Origin: Marinilabiliaceae bacterium ANBcel2 | GTDB lineage: Bacteria; Bacteroidota; Bacteroidia; Bacteroidales; Marinilabiliaceae | DNA length: 44,281 nucleotides | NCBI GenBank assembly: GCA_029688995.1 | Contig: JARULA010000014.1 | Coordinates: 1-44,281 of the forward strand | Reading direction: 5' to 3' | Part shown: positions 34,852 to 44,263 of the stretch, piece after piece | Numbering within the stretch: position 1 is the first letter of the stretch | How the letters are laid out: the number at the start of each line of letters is the position of its first letter | Notes under the pieces: generated by a model | Database searches by the model: none | What the model was told of the DNA's origin: nothing | The model's input: the letters and a program-made list of their open reading frames with translations, nothing else | Program-made: the position numbers and the translations under genes

Positions 34852-36180
34852 ATGAAGAAAGTACTTGGCCTAAATTTAGTATTGCTCATGATCCTTAGCG
34901 GATGTGGAAACGCCGGTAATGGAGAGCTTGTTGGTGTTCAGCGACGTGCTTCGTTTTATGAGCCTGATCCTCACGGAATGGTATTTATCCCTCAGGGAAG
35001 TTTTAATATGGGGGGGAATGATCAGGATATTGCCAACTCAATGACTACCCGGACCAGGACTGTTTCTATTCCTTCATTTTGGATGGATGAAACTGAGATA
35101 ACAAACAGTCAGTATCGTCAGTTTGTTTACTGGGTACGCGACAGTATTGCGCGTACTATGTTGGGAGAACAGTTTGAGGAGTTTTTGATTATGGAGGATC
35201 GTTTTGGAAATGAAATTGACCCTCCCTATCTTAACTGGGAGGCTGATCTTGATTGGGATGATGAAGAGTACGCTGAAATATTGGATGATCTTTTCCTTCA
35301 GGAGGATGAAAGATTCTTCAGAAGAAAAGAGGTTGACACCCGTATTTTGAACTATCAGTACGAGTGGGTTGATCTTCAGCAGGCAGCGAAGAAAACAAAT
35401 AGGTATAATTTTGAAACGAATGAGTATGAAGGGGAGGTCTTCAATCAATTTGGAGAGCAGGTTCCCATTAATGATCGTTCCGCGTTTATAATGCGTGATG
35501 AGATTAATGTTTATCCCGATACATTGGTCTGGATTGCCGATTTCACCTATTCTTTTAATGAGCCGTGGACCGAAATGTATTTTTGGCATCCCGGGTTTGA
35601 TGAGTATCCCGTTGTAGGGGTTTCATGGACTCAGGCCACAGCTTTCTCAATATGGAGAACTCAGCTATTAAATAACTTCCTTCGATCAAAAGGTCAACCC
35701 GAGGTTATGGCCTATCGCTTACCAAGTGAGGCTGAATGGGAGTATGCTGCAAGGGGCGGACTTGAGGCTAATGTTTATCCCTGGGGTGGGTTATATACCC
35801 GTAATGATCAGGGATGCTTTTTAGCTAACTTTAAGCCTTTAAGAGGACGTTACGGTGATGATGGCGGCATGTATACAATGGAGGTTGGCTCTTTTGCGCC
35901 AAATGATTTTGGATTGTACGATATGGCCGGCAATGTTGCTGAGTGGACGTCAAGCGCTTTTGATGAATCATCTTATGATTTTATGCATGATATTAGCCCT
36001 ACCTATAAATATAATGCACTACCCGATGATCACCACACTATGAAAAGAAAGGTTATCAGGGGAGGCTCGTGGAAAGATGTAGGCTTTTATCTTCAAAATA
36101 GTACTAGAACGTATGAATATCAGGATACAGCAAAATCTTATATAGGATTTCGTTGTGTGAGAGACTATATAGGAAATTAA
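34852..36180 (+). CDS. gldK: T9SS/gliding lipoprotein GldK (PorK)
   Basis: A 442-residue lipoprotein with lipobox ILSGC (Cys18). The body is a SUMF1/FGE-like domain: GMVFIPQGSFNMGG, MDETEITNSQYRQFVYWV, YRLPSEAEWEYAARGG, LYDMAGNVAEWTSSAFD, IRGGSWKDVGFYLQ, and GFRCVRDY. With GldN it forms the periplasmic ring attached to the outer membrane around the T9SS. Length and insert between the first and second motifs are usual for GldK. It is 38 bases after porP and 49 before gldL. Confidence 0.95.
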   Translation: MKKVLGLNLVLLMILSGCGNAGNGELVGVQRRASFYEPDPHGMVFIPQGSFNMGGNDQDIANSMTTRTRTVSIPSFWMDETEITNSQYRQFVYWVRDSIARTMLGEQFEEFLIMEDRFGNEIDPPYLNWEADLDWDDEEYAEILDDLFLQEDERFFRRKEVDTRILNYQYEWVDLQQAAKKTNRYNFETNEYEGEVFNQFGEQVPINDRSAFIMRDEINVYPDTLVWIADFTYSFNEPWTEMYFWHPGFDEYPVVGVSWTQATAFSIWRTQLLNNFLRSKGQPEVMAYRLPSEAEWEYAARGGLEANVYPWGGLYTRNDQGCFLANFKPLRGRYGDDGGMYTMEVGSFAPNDFGLYDMAGNVAEWTSSAFDESSYDFMHDISPTYKYNALPDDHHTMKRKVIRGGSWKDVGFYLQNSTRTYEYQDTAKSYIGFRCVRDYIGN

Positions 36181-36229
36181 TAGTATTTCTCTATATTTTG
36201 AACAGAAACAATAAATTATAAATAGAACT

Positions 36230-37318
36230 ATGAGTGGAAGTAGTTTTTTTGAGAGTCCGGCCTACAAGAAGATAATGGCTAAAGTTTACGGTATCGGTGC
36301 TTCGGTAGTAATATTGGGTGCACTTTGGAAAATTCTCCATTTACCGGGTGCAGATTTAATGCTTATTGCTGGATTGGGAACAGAGTCTATAATATTCTTT
36401 TTATCAGCTTTTGAACCTCCCCATGAGATGCCCGATTGGTCATTGGTATATCCCGAGCTTGTTGGTTTAGAGCCACGTGAGCGTCCCGTAAACGTGCAGG
36501 GACTCAATATGAGCGGTGTTGCAGCTGGTGCTGCTACTGCCGGGGCAGTTGGAGCTGTTACAGATGGAGGGAAAGGTTCTTCGGGAGCGCAACCTCAACA
36601 GCCCCCACAGGGAGCTGCGCCTTCAGGAGGAGGAGAGATTAGTGCTTTGGTGCAAAGTGGACATCTTGATGAAGAGACAATAAAGAAATTGGGAGAAGGA
36701 TTAAAAAAGCTTACAGAGACAGCTGACAATCTATCAAGCTTGAGTGAAGCAAGTATGGCTACCGAAGCATATCTTCAAACCATGAAAAGTGCTTCAGACA
36801 GTGTTGGTAATTTATCAACCCTGCAGAGTAAGCTTGAAGAGTCGGCAGAGGCTTTGGCTAGCAGCTATAGTGACACTGCCAAAAATGTTGCAGAGACAGG
36901 ATCCAAATTCTCAGAAAATCTTGGAAAAACCGGTGATAGTTTTGTTGAACGTGTTAAGTCAAGCGGAGAAAAGCTTGTGAGTTCATACGAGACTTTGGGA
37001 GAGACAATGGGGCAACAGGTTAGCAAGGTAGCTACCGATGGAGATAAATATACCGAAAATCTTGCCGAAGCAAATCAAAAACTCTCTTCAATAAATTCAG
37101 CTTATGAACTTCAGCTGGCAAACATCTCAGCTCAGGTAAAAGCATCCGAAGATCTAAGTCAGAATATTGGAGAGATTAGTCAGCATATGAGTGAATCGGT
37201 AAACGATACGGTTAATTATAAAAAAGGTGTTGCCGATTTGTCGAAAACCCTTGGAGAGCTTAACTCTATATATGGAAACATGTTAAGTGCCATGAGTATG
37301 AGGGGAAGCAATGAATAA
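36230..37318 (+). CDS. gldL: T9SS/gliding motor protein GldL (PorL)
   Basis: A 362-residue inner-membrane protein with two N-terminal helices (about 18-34 and 41-60) containing GALWKILHLPGADLML and GLGTESIIFF. Glu52 in the second helix aligns with the Glu essential for proton-driven rotation in studied GldL proteins. After the helices comes an Ala/Gly/Gln/Pro-rich linker (about 98-132), then a long coiled-coil cytoplasmic region. It is longer than Flavobacterium GldL (about 215) and nearer the Porphyromonas PorL form. With GldM it is the proton-motive-force motor of the T9SS. Confidence 0.94.
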   Translation: MSGSSFFESPAYKKIMAKVYGIGASVVILGALWKILHLPGADLMLIAGLGTESIIFFLSAFEPPHEMPDWSLVYPELVGLEPRERPVNVQGLNMSGVAAGAATAGAVGAVTDGGKGSSGAQPQQPPQGAAPSGGGEISALVQSGHLDEETIKKLGEGLKKLTETADNLSSLSEASMATEAYLQTMKSASDSVGNLSTLQSKLEESAEALASSYSDTAKNVAETGSKFSENLGKTGDSFVERVKSSGEKLVSSYETLGETMGQQVSKVATDGDKYTENLAEANQKLSSINSAYELQLANISAQVKASEDLSQNIGEISQHMSESVNDTVNYKKGVADLSKTLGELNSIYGNMLSAMSMRGSNE

Positions 37319-37356
37319 CAACTCTAATCCAAAATATTAATTTGAAATAGTGAATT

Positions 37357-38901
37357 ATGGCAGGTGGAAATTGTCCTGAAACGCCGAGACAGAAGATGAT
37401 TGGGATGATGTATCTCTTTCTTACTGCACTTATGGCTCTTAACGTTTCAGCTGATTTATTGAATGCTTTTATCCTGGTTGACAATAGTATATTGCAGAGT
37501 AAGGAGTCGATAGAGCAGAAAAACTTCTATCTCTATTCAGATTTTGAAAGTGCATATGCATTAAATGAAGAGAGGGTAGGTGAATTTTATCGACAGAGTC
37601 AGAGAGTTAGAGAGGCAGCTGATGAACTGGATCAACATATAGAGGATTTAAAGTATCTTTTTGTTCATACTGTTGATGGAGAGGAGTTTACTCCCGATAA
37701 TTACCGGTCACTTACAAATACCAGCGTTGGTGGTCAGCTTATGGTTAGAGAGCGAGGAGGAGCCAGAAGTCATGAGTTAAAGAGTATGATTGATGACTAC
37801 AGGGAGATGATGTTAGAGATGGTTGAAGATTCTACTCTTGAGGCAAATCTTAAGTCTGTTCTTAACACAGATGATCCTCCACCAAGAGATGGTGTTCAGG
37901 TAACATGGGAGAGAGAAAAGTTTGAGTATATACCTATGGCGGCATCAATGACTCTGTTAAGTCAGATTCAGGCCAATGTTAGAAACATGGAAGCTGATGT
38001 GGTACGCCATCTTTATTTGCGGGTTGATGAGGGCTCATTTAGGTTTAATGCTATTGAGCCTTTGGTTATACCAAGATCTGATTATGTAATAATGGGTGAT
38101 GAGTATTATGCTGAAATTATAATGGCAGCTCGTGATACCACCCAGCCACCAAGAGTTACTGTCAACGGACAGGAACTGGAGACATATAATGGGAGAGGGA
38201 TATTGAGGATTCCAACATCTACTACGGGAGAGCAAACCTGGCAGGGAGAGATTGCTGTTATGGGGCCCGATGGAACTTATCGTTCGCATGATGTTAGTGG
38301 TGATTTTTTGGTTTCAAGGCCAAATGTGGTTATTTCACCTACAAAAATGAATGTATTTTATGAAGGTATCGATAATCCTGTAGAGATTTCAGCTCCGGGT
38401 ATTCCCAGTGAAAATTTGAATGTCTCTATTAATAATGCCGATATTAGACGTGTTGCAGATGGATATGTAATAGAGCCTCACAGCGGAACAGCAGGCAGGG
38501 AAGCAATAGTTGCTGTTACTGCCGATATTGACGGTAGGGAGCAAAGTTTGGGAGAGCGAACCTTTAGGGTAAACAGAGTTCCCGATCCGGTTGCCAAGGT
38601 TAATAACCAAAGAGGCGGTACAATTGCTCGACAAACTTTAATGGCACAAATGGGTGTTATTGCTGATATGGAGGATTTTGATTTTGATATGACCTTTAGA
38701 GTTACATCTTTTGATGTATCTACCACGCGAGGGGGATATGTAGTGGATGCATCATCCAATAGTAACAGGTTTACCGATGAGCAGAAGGATCTTATTAGTA
38801 GAGCAGGTCGCGGACAAAGAATACATATTGAAAATATTATGGCTGAAGGGCCTGATGGGCAAGCCAGATCACTTGGATCAATTACATTTGTCCTTGATTA
38901 A
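37357..38901 (+). CDS. gldM: T9SS/gliding motor protein GldM (PorM)
   Basis: A 514-residue protein with one N-terminal transmembrane helix (MMYLFLTALMALNVSADLL) preceded by PETPRQKM; Arg11 is the conserved basic residue that faces the GldL helix. Everything after it is periplasmic: a helical D1 region (40-210) and Ig-like D2-D4 domains (about 220-514) that reach the GldK/GldN ring. Length matches the family. Spacing to gldL and gldN is 38 and 41 bases. Confidence 0.95.
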   Translation: MAGGNCPETPRQKMIGMMYLFLTALMALNVSADLLNAFILVDNSILQSKESIEQKNFYLYSDFESAYALNEERVGEFYRQSQRVREAADELDQHIEDLKYLFVHTVDGEEFTPDNYRSLTNTSVGGQLMVRERGGARSHELKSMIDDYREMMLEMVEDSTLEANLKSVLNTDDPPPRDGVQVTWEREKFEYIPMAASMTLLSQIQANVRNMEADVVRHLYLRVDEGSFRFNAIEPLVIPRSDYVIMGDEYYAEIIMAARDTTQPPRVTVNGQELETYNGRGILRIPTSTTGEQTWQGEIAVMGPDGTYRSHDVSGDFLVSRPNVVISPTKMNVFYEGIDNPVEISAPGIPSENLNVSINNADIRRVADGYVIEPHSGTAGREAIVAVTADIDGREQSLGERTFRVNRVPDPVAKVNNQRGGTIARQTLMAQMGVIADMEDFDFDMTFRVTSFDVSTTRGGYVVDASSNSNRFTDEQKDLISRAGRGQRIHIENIMAEGPDGQARSLGSITFVLD

Positions 38902-38942
38902 TTAGAATTTAGATAGAATTGTAAAGATAAAAACCGACAACA

Positions 38943-39791
38943 ATGAGAAAACTTGTTTTAACAGTATTTGTTTTGGCAGTGGTCTTTCAGGGCATTACAG
39001 AAATTAATGCACAGGGTAATGACCGTCCTCTTGACGGGATTGTTGAGAGAGAGCAGATGCAAAATCGTCGTCCTGTTCCCTATCCATCTATTAGGGAAGC
39101 TGATATTATGTGGGAAAAAAGAGTTTGGCGTATAATTGATCTTCGTGAAAAGATGAATTTACCACTCTATTATCCGTTAGAGTTTCAGGACGATCGCTAT
39201 AGTCTTGTTGGAGTGCTTTTACATGGTATTCAGTATGAGGGATTACCTGCATACAGCACTAACGATGACGAATTTAGGGTTCGGTTGAGCCGTGATGAAG
39301 TTAATGAAGAGATGGGGGCTACAACCGAGATGACCGAAGTGTTTGATCCCGATACCGAGCAGTATGAAACTGTTGAGGTACAGCATGATGTACGTGTTGA
39401 TCAGGTTAAGCAGATTTTAGTTAAAGAGGTTTGGTTTTTTGACCGTAACTACTCAAGAATGGATGTTCGCATTTTAGGTCTTTGCCCCATACGTGAATAT
39501 ACAAATGATGCAGGAGATGTTTTAAAGAGGCAAACATTTTGGGTAAACTACCCTGAGGCCAGAGATGTATTGGCTCGTTATGAAGTTTTTAATCCTGTAA
39601 ATGATGCACAGCGTCGTTCATTTGACGATATATTTATTAAGCGCTATTTTGATAGTTATATTGTTCAGGAGTCAAATGTACATGATAATCGTGGGATAGA
39701 ATCTTATGCTACAGGTGTGGATGCTATTTTAGAGTCGGAGCGTATTCGCGAGGAGATTTTCACCTTTGAACATGATTTGTGGGAGTTTTAA
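38943..39791 (+). CDS. gldN: T9SS/gliding protein GldN (PorN)
   Basis: A 282-residue periplasmic protein with a signal peptide cut near residue 24 (INAQ). Conserved blocks are DIMWEKRVWRIIDLREKMNLPLYYP, QILVKEVWFFDRNYSRMDVRILGLCPI and FWVNYPEARDVLARYEVFN, all typical of GldN/PorN. It forms the ring with GldK. It is the last gene of the block; a bidirectional terminator follows at 39826-39860. Confidence 0.95.
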   Translation: MRKLVLTVFVLAVVFQGITEINAQGNDRPLDGIVEREQMQNRRPVPYPSIREADIMWEKRVWRIIDLREKMNLPLYYPLEFQDDRYSLVGVLLHGIQYEGLPAYSTNDDEFRVRLSRDEVNEEMGATTEMTEVFDPDTEQYETVEVQHDVRVDQVKQILVKEVWFFDRNYSRMDVRILGLCPIREYTNDAGDVLKRQTFWVNYPEARDVLARYEVFNPVNDAQRRSFDDIFIKRYFDSYIVQESNVHDNRGIESYATGVDAILESERIREEIFTFEHDLWEF

Positions 39792-39825
39792 TAATGATGT
39801 TTTCTCTTGTTGAAAAAATAATATA

Positions 39826-39860
39826 AAAAAAAGGCTGTCAAATATTGGCAGCCTTTTTTT
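39826..39860. terminator. Bidirectional intrinsic terminator after gldN
   Basis: AAAAAAAGGCTG (39826-39837) and CAGCCTTTTTTT (39849-39860) form a 12-base stem with an 11-base loop and A/T runs on both sides. It serves gldN (+) and the mannose-1-phosphate guanylyltransferase gene (-). Confidence 0.88.
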
Positions 39861-39896
39861 ATATTATTTTATAATTATACCATTAACTGTTATAAA

Positions 39897-40985
39897 TTAT
39901 ACTGAATAATCACCAAACTCCGTCTCTACATCTGTTGTAAACTGGCGTATCTGCTGCTCGTTATCTTTTGGGCATATGAGCAGGGCATCCTCCGAATCTA
40001 CTACAATATAGTTGTTTAATCCCTGAACCACTCCCACCTTGTTTTTAGGAATGTTAACAATGCAGTTGCTGGTATCATAAGTTAAAACCTTTCCCTTAAT
40101 TACAGCATTATTCTCTTTATCCTGAGCTGAATATTCATATAGTGACGACCAGGTACCTAAATCGGACCATCCAAAATCCACTGTTTGCACACATACATTT
40201 TCAGCCTTTTCCATCACCCCATAGTCGATTGAGATGTTTTTGCATTCTGCATAGGTGTCATTTATAGCTTTTTGCTGATCGGCTGTTCCTATTTTATTAT
40301 CAACCATTAAAAATAGAGATTGCACATCGGGCAGGTGTTTTGCAAAAGCTTTATCAATACTATCCAATGACCAGATAAATATTCCGCTATTCCAAAAGAA
40401 CTCACCACTCTCATAAAATATTGATGCGAGTTCTGCATTTGGCTTTTCGGTAAATGTTTTTACTTTGGCAAACGAGGGATAAGAGTTATCCTCATCTTTT
40501 CCTTTTTGAATATATCCATATCCCGTTTCCGGTCGGTGCGGCTTAATACCCAATGTTAAAAGAGCTTTTTTCTTCTCTACAAAATCAAGACCATCCTCTA
40601 TTGCTTTTACAAATGCATTTTCATTTAATATAAGGTGGTCGGCAGGGGTTACTACAATTTGTGCATCCCTGTTTTTATTTCGTATATAACTATTGGCATA
40701 TGCAATACAGGGAGCTGTATTTCTTCTAAAGGGCTCTGCAAGTATTTGCTCATCAGCTATATCGGGAATTTGCTCCTTTACAATATCCCGGTACTCTTCA
40801 CTTGTAACTATTAAAAAATTTTCGCTATTGCAAATAGGTTTAAATCTCTCGTAAGTTTGCTGAAGTAAACTTTTTCCTGTTCCCAAAATGTCGAGAAACT
40901 GTTTTGGTGATGATGTTTTACTTAATGGCCAAAAGCGGCTACCCACACCACCGGCCATAATAACACAATATCTGTTTTCTTTCAT
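39897..40985 (-). CDS. manC: Mannose-1-phosphate guanylyltransferase
   Basis: The 362-residue protein makes GDP-mannose from GTP and mannose 1-phosphate. The pyrophosphorylase signature is VIMAGGVGSRFWPLSKTSSPKQF; EKPNAELA, FFWNSGIFIW and DFGWSDLGTWSSLYEY are also family-typical. It has only the nucleotidyltransferase part with a short C-terminal tail, and no fused isomerase. GDP-mannose feeds LPS and capsule synthesis and GDP-fucose. It is convergent with gldN and divergent from mlaE. Confidence 0.94.
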   Translation of the reverse strand: MKENRYCVIMAGGVGSRFWPLSKTSSPKQFLDILGTGKSLLQQTYERFKPICNSENFLIVTSEEYRDIVKEQIPDIADEQILAEPFRRNTAPCIAYANSYIRNKNRDAQIVVTPADHLILNENAFVKAIEDGLDFVEKKKALLTLGIKPHRPETGYGYIQKGKDEDNSYPSFAKVKTFTEKPNAELASIFYESGEFFWNSGIFIWSLDSIDKAFAKHLPDVQSLFLMVDNKIGTADQQKAINDTYAECKNISIDYGVMEKAENVCVQTVDFGWSDLGTWSSLYEYSAQDKENNAVIKGKVLTYDTSNCIVNIPKNKVGVVQGLNNYIVVDSEDALLICPKDNEQQIRQFTTDVETEFGDYSV

Positions 40986-41050
40986 TTATATATATTATTT
41001 TAAGTTACTAAATAGTAACCTTTATGAGAATTAACTTAAAATATAAATAT

Positions 41051-41058
41051 TATTTTTG
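41051..41058 (+). promoter_or_regulatory. Likely -7 element of the mlaE-mlaF promoter
   Basis: TATTTTTG is an exact TAnnTTTG match 78 bases before the mlaE ATG. No TTTG lies at the proper -33 distance. Confidence 0.45.
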
Positions 41059-41136
41059 TACGATGCAACTACAGGAACTCTGTAAATATATATCTTTATC
41101 CCCAACTGAAAGTAATTAGAACTGAAAATATCCGAC

Positions 41137-41877
41137 ATGAGTTTTTTATTTCATATTGGACGTTACATCCTTTTTGTTAAACGTGTTTTTGCCCGTCCTT
41201 TAAAACCCCGTATCTTTTTTAAAAAGGTGATTACCGAGATAGATACTCTCGGGATAAACTCCGTTGGTATTGTCTTTGTTATTTCACTTTTTATGGGTGC
41301 TGTAATAACCCTGCAGCTTGCTTACAATATTGATATGCCTTTTATTCCGCGGTATGCTATTGGTTTAGGGTCGCGCGATTCTATAATTTTAGAGTTCTCA
41401 AGTACAATTGTTAGTTTGATCCTTGCAGGAAAGGTTGGTTCTCATATTGCGTCTGAAATTGGTACTATGCGGGTAACTGAACAGATCGATGTATTGGATG
41501 TAATGGGTATTAATTCAGCCTCCTTTTTAGTTCTTCCCAAAGTTGTAGCCCTTATTTTTATAAATCCGGTTTTGGTTGTATTGAGTATGGGAATTGGCAT
41601 TTTTGGTGGTTGGATTGCCGGTAGTTTTACAGGTATTGTACCCGGTGCCGATTATATTTATGGTATTCAATATGCCTTTGTACCATTTTATATCTTCTAC
41701 TCTTTGATAAAATCGGTTGTTTTTGCATTTTTGATTGCTACCATATCGGGTTATTGGGGATATTATACAAAAGGCGGATCACTTGAAGTAGGACGATCAA
41801 GCACCACTGCTGTTGTTGTTAGCAGTGTTCAAATACTGCTTTTTAACCTTATATTAACACAACTGTTACTGGCATGA
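41137..41877 (+). CDS. mlaE: MlaE-family ABC transporter permease
   Basis: A 246-residue inner-membrane protein with about five or six helices. The MlaE signature is GTMRVTEQIDVLDVMGINS (about 110-128); the N-terminal amphipathic part and FVISLFMGAVITLQLAYN are also typical. It is the permease of the system that keeps outer-membrane lipid asymmetry by moving phospholipids between membranes. It overlaps mlaF by 4 bases. No mlaD, mlaB or mlaC gene follows; MlaD-type protein must be elsewhere or beyond the window. Confidence 0.93.
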   Translation: MSFLFHIGRYILFVKRVFARPLKPRIFFKKVITEIDTLGINSVGIVFVISLFMGAVITLQLAYNIDMPFIPRYAIGLGSRDSIILEFSSTIVSLILAGKVGSHIASEIGTMRVTEQIDVLDVMGINSASFLVLPKVVALIFINPVLVVLSMGIGIFGGWIAGSFTGIVPGADYIYGIQYAFVPFYIFYSLIKSVVFAFLIATISGYWGYYTKGGSLEVGRSSTTAVVVSSVQILLFNLILTQLLLA

Positions 41878-42623
41878 TTAAAGTTAGTCACATTAATAAA
41901 TCATTTGAAGGAACTCCTGTTTTAAAGGATATTAATGCCTCTTTTGAAAAGGGAAAAGTAAATCTCATTATTGGACAGAGCGGTTCGGGTAAAACTGTAT
42001 TGCTAAAGACAATAGTAGGGTTGCATCAGCCTGATAGTGGAGATATATGGTATGATGAGCGCAACTTTACCGGGATGGATGCAGAAGATAGAAAGGATGT
42101 GAGACAGGAGATGGGAATGCTTTTTCAGGGATCGGCTCTTTTTGATTCACTAACTGTTGAGGAGAATGTTCGTTTTCCTTTAGATATGTTTACCCGTAAA
42201 AGTATGGAGGAGCGTATCGAAAGGGTTAATACCTGTCTTGTACGTGTTAATCTTTATAATGTGAACAAGCTTTATCCTTCGGAGCTTAGCGGAGGTATGC
42301 AAAAAAGAGTTGCTATAGCAAGAGCTATTGCACTTAATCCTAAATATCTTTTTTGTGATGAGCCAAACAGCGGACTTGATCCGCGAACTGCAATTGTTAT
42401 TGATGAGCTAATACAGGAGCTTACACAGGAGTTTTGCATGACCACTATTGTCAACACCCATGATATGAATTCAGTATTTGGGATAGGCGAAAATGTTATC
42501 TTTATCTATCAGGGTGAAAAATATTGGGAAGGGAGTGGTGAAGATATTTTTCGCTGTGATAACAAAGAGCTAAACGATTTTATTTTTGCATCGGATATAC
42601 TTAAAAAGATAAGAGACCTTTAA
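41874..42623 (+). CDS. mlaF: MlaF-like ABC transporter ATP-binding protein
   Basis: A 249-residue ABC ATPase. Walker A is GQSGSGKT (residues 35-42 or so), the signature is LSGGMQKRVAIARAIA, Walker B is LFCDEPNSGLDP, and the switch His is in NTHDMNS. The LSGGM signature and SGLDP are typical of MlaF. Coupled to mlaE by a 4-base overlap. It ends 14 bases from the convergent S41 protease stop, so the two transcripts probably overlap at the ends. Confidence 0.94.
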   Translation: MIKVSHINKSFEGTPVLKDINASFEKGKVNLIIGQSGSGKTVLLKTIVGLHQPDSGDIWYDERNFTGMDAEDRKDVRQEMGMLFQGSALFDSLTVEENVRFPLDMFTRKSMEERIERVNTCLVRVNLYNVNKLYPSELSGGMQKRVAIARAIALNPKYLFCDEPNSGLDPRTAIVIDELIQELTQEFCMTTIVNTHDMNSVFGIGENVIFIYQGEKYWEGSGEDIFRCDNKELNDFIFASDILKKIRDL

Positions 42624-42637
42624 ATTAGTTTTTACAA

Positions 42638-44062
42638 CTATTTGAATCGTTTATTGCTATCTACCCACATAGATTTTTCCAGGCTTTCGGGTATATCTTT
42701 TTTTACCGGAAGTTTTAAAGCTCTTTTTGAGAGCGATTTTAGCTCATCTTCATCTTCAACAGGGAATACACCTGTGGCTATATGTGTAAGTGCATAATGT
42801 GTGAAATGCTCCTTTGGGTCACCCAGTTCGGCATTGTAAATATTATCGATAAGATAGTGGTTGGGATCTATTCCCTTACTGTAATCAATACTGTTATCGC
42901 TATTTTCAAAACTCATTGTAATTGGTTGTATTGCCCATGAGTGCTTATTTGTATCATAAAATGTTACAGAGCCAAAATATTTACCGTATGTGGTTTCTCC
43001 AATAGTTACTACATCCATATAGGGTTTTAATCCATATATTAGCAACTCGCTTGCCGAAGCGCTATTTTCAGTTGTGAGAACATAAAGTCTGTTTAAGTTA
43101 ACATTATCTTCATGAGCTTCTATTGTAGAGATAAAATAGCTGTCATCAGCATTGTTCTCCTCTTTTAAATAATTTGTAAAATTTTCATTCCACATCTCTT
43201 TAACAAGCATTTCTCCTTGTGCTGATTCAGGAGCTATTAATGAAGCCAGCAGCTCGGCAGAGCTTACAGCTCCTCCGGTGTTGTAGCGCAAGTCCAGAAT
43301 CAGCTCATCTATTCCCTTTTTATTAAAATTTTGAAAGGCATTTACCATAGCTGTATCAAACTCACTTGTAAAGGAGGTGTATGCCAAATATCCTGTTTTG
43401 CCCTGTTCATTATTTATAACAGTTGATTTAACTACAGGATTTAGATTGATATCTTTTAAATGGAGAACAATGTTTTCATTATGATCGACAATTTCATCAT
43501 CTATAATATCTCCCAGAGTAATCTCCATCGGCTCCATTGCTAAAAGTTGCTGATAATTTTGATCAGTTATCTCCTGGTTATTTATTCTGCTTATAACATC
43601 TCCTCTTTTTAAGTTGGCCTCTTCAGCCGGAGATCCTGGATATACATACCGGGTATATAGAATTACCCTGTTTGTCTCCTGGTTAAGATAATATGCCTGC
43701 AAAGAGAGTCCTGTAACTCCCCGGGCCACTCCCGATTGGAACTCAAATAGAGAAACAACATCATCTGTAATGTACGACCAGCGGTCACTATTATAAAGGA
43801 GTTTATCAAAATAGTCAAAAGGGTTACTCTCAAGAGTATAGTCTATATCGGGCATCTCTTTATTCCAGTAATAACCAAAATTCATATTTGAATGTATAAA
43901 CTCATTTATCTCTTTAATATCTATTTGGTGTGCTCCTCTTTCAGTTCGAGGTTTCATCTCATTATAGCGACCCGGATTTGTGGCCTCATCTTTATCGCAT
44001 GAAGAAAAAAGTGTTATTATAATTGTAACTGCTATAGTAATAATTAGTCTCTGCTCTCTCAT
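42638..44062 (-). CDS. S41-family (C-terminal processing-like) peptidase lipoprotein
   Basis: The 474-residue protein has a signal peptide with lipobox LFSSC (Cys22). A PDZ-like domain follows (SPAEEANLKRGDVISRINN, residues about 138-156). The S41 domain has LILDLRYNTGG and the catalytic serine in LTTENSASASELLIYG. It likely cleaves exported proteins in the periplasm or at the cell surface. The C-terminal part (after about 400) is Bacteroidota-specific. It stands alone; its promoter would be in 44063-44160, where I see no exact consensus. Confidence 0.92.
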   Translation of the reverse strand: MREQRLIITIAVTIIITLFSSCDKDEATNPGRYNEMKPRTERGAHQIDIKEINEFIHSNMNFGYYWNKEMPDIDYTLESNPFDYFDKLLYNSDRWSYITDDVVSLFEFQSGVARGVTGLSLQAYYLNQETNRVILYTRYVYPGSPAEEANLKRGDVISRINNQEITDQNYQQLLAMEPMEITLGDIIDDEIVDHNENIVLHLKDINLNPVVKSTVINNEQGKTGYLAYTSFTSEFDTAMVNAFQNFNKKGIDELILDLRYNTGGAVSSAELLASLIAPESAQGEMLVKEMWNENFTNYLKEENNADDSYFISTIEAHEDNVNLNRLYVLTTENSASASELLIYGLKPYMDVVTIGETTYGKYFGSVTFYDTNKHSWAIQPITMSFENSDNSIDYSKGIDPNHYLIDNIYNAELGDPKEHFTHYALTHIATGVFPVEDEDELKSLSKRALKLPVKKDIPESLEKSMWVDSNKRFK

Positions 44063-44185
44063 AAAAAACGGTTCAATAATGGTTCCTTTTTAATATAAAT
44101 GCAAAGTTAATAAAATTAATTTGAAGTGCATATTGCTTGTATTCAGCCGATTTACATTTTTTAATAAAAAAGAGTGTTAGATAGA

Positions 44186-44217
44186 TTTGGATGGTGAAAA
44201 AAAAGTGCGTTAATTTG
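44186..44217 (+). promoter_or_regulatory. Promoter reading out of the right edge
   Basis: TTTG (44186-44189), 20 bases, then TTAATTTG (44210-44217), one mismatch from TAnnTTTG. It implies a plus-strand gene, protein or RNA, just beyond the window. Confidence 0.55.
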
Positions 44218-44229
44218 CAACCGCTTTCA

Positions 44230-44263
44230 GAGATAATTATCTCTCAAACGAAGAGAGTATAAG
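44230..44263 (+). promoter_or_regulatory. Structured leader downstream of the right-edge promoter
   Basis: GAGATAATTATCTC (44230-44243) is a perfect palindrome, and an overlapping CTCTC can instead pair with GAGAG about seven bases later. The two hairpins are mutually exclusive, which could be a simple attenuator or just a structured 5' end. Confidence 0.35.
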
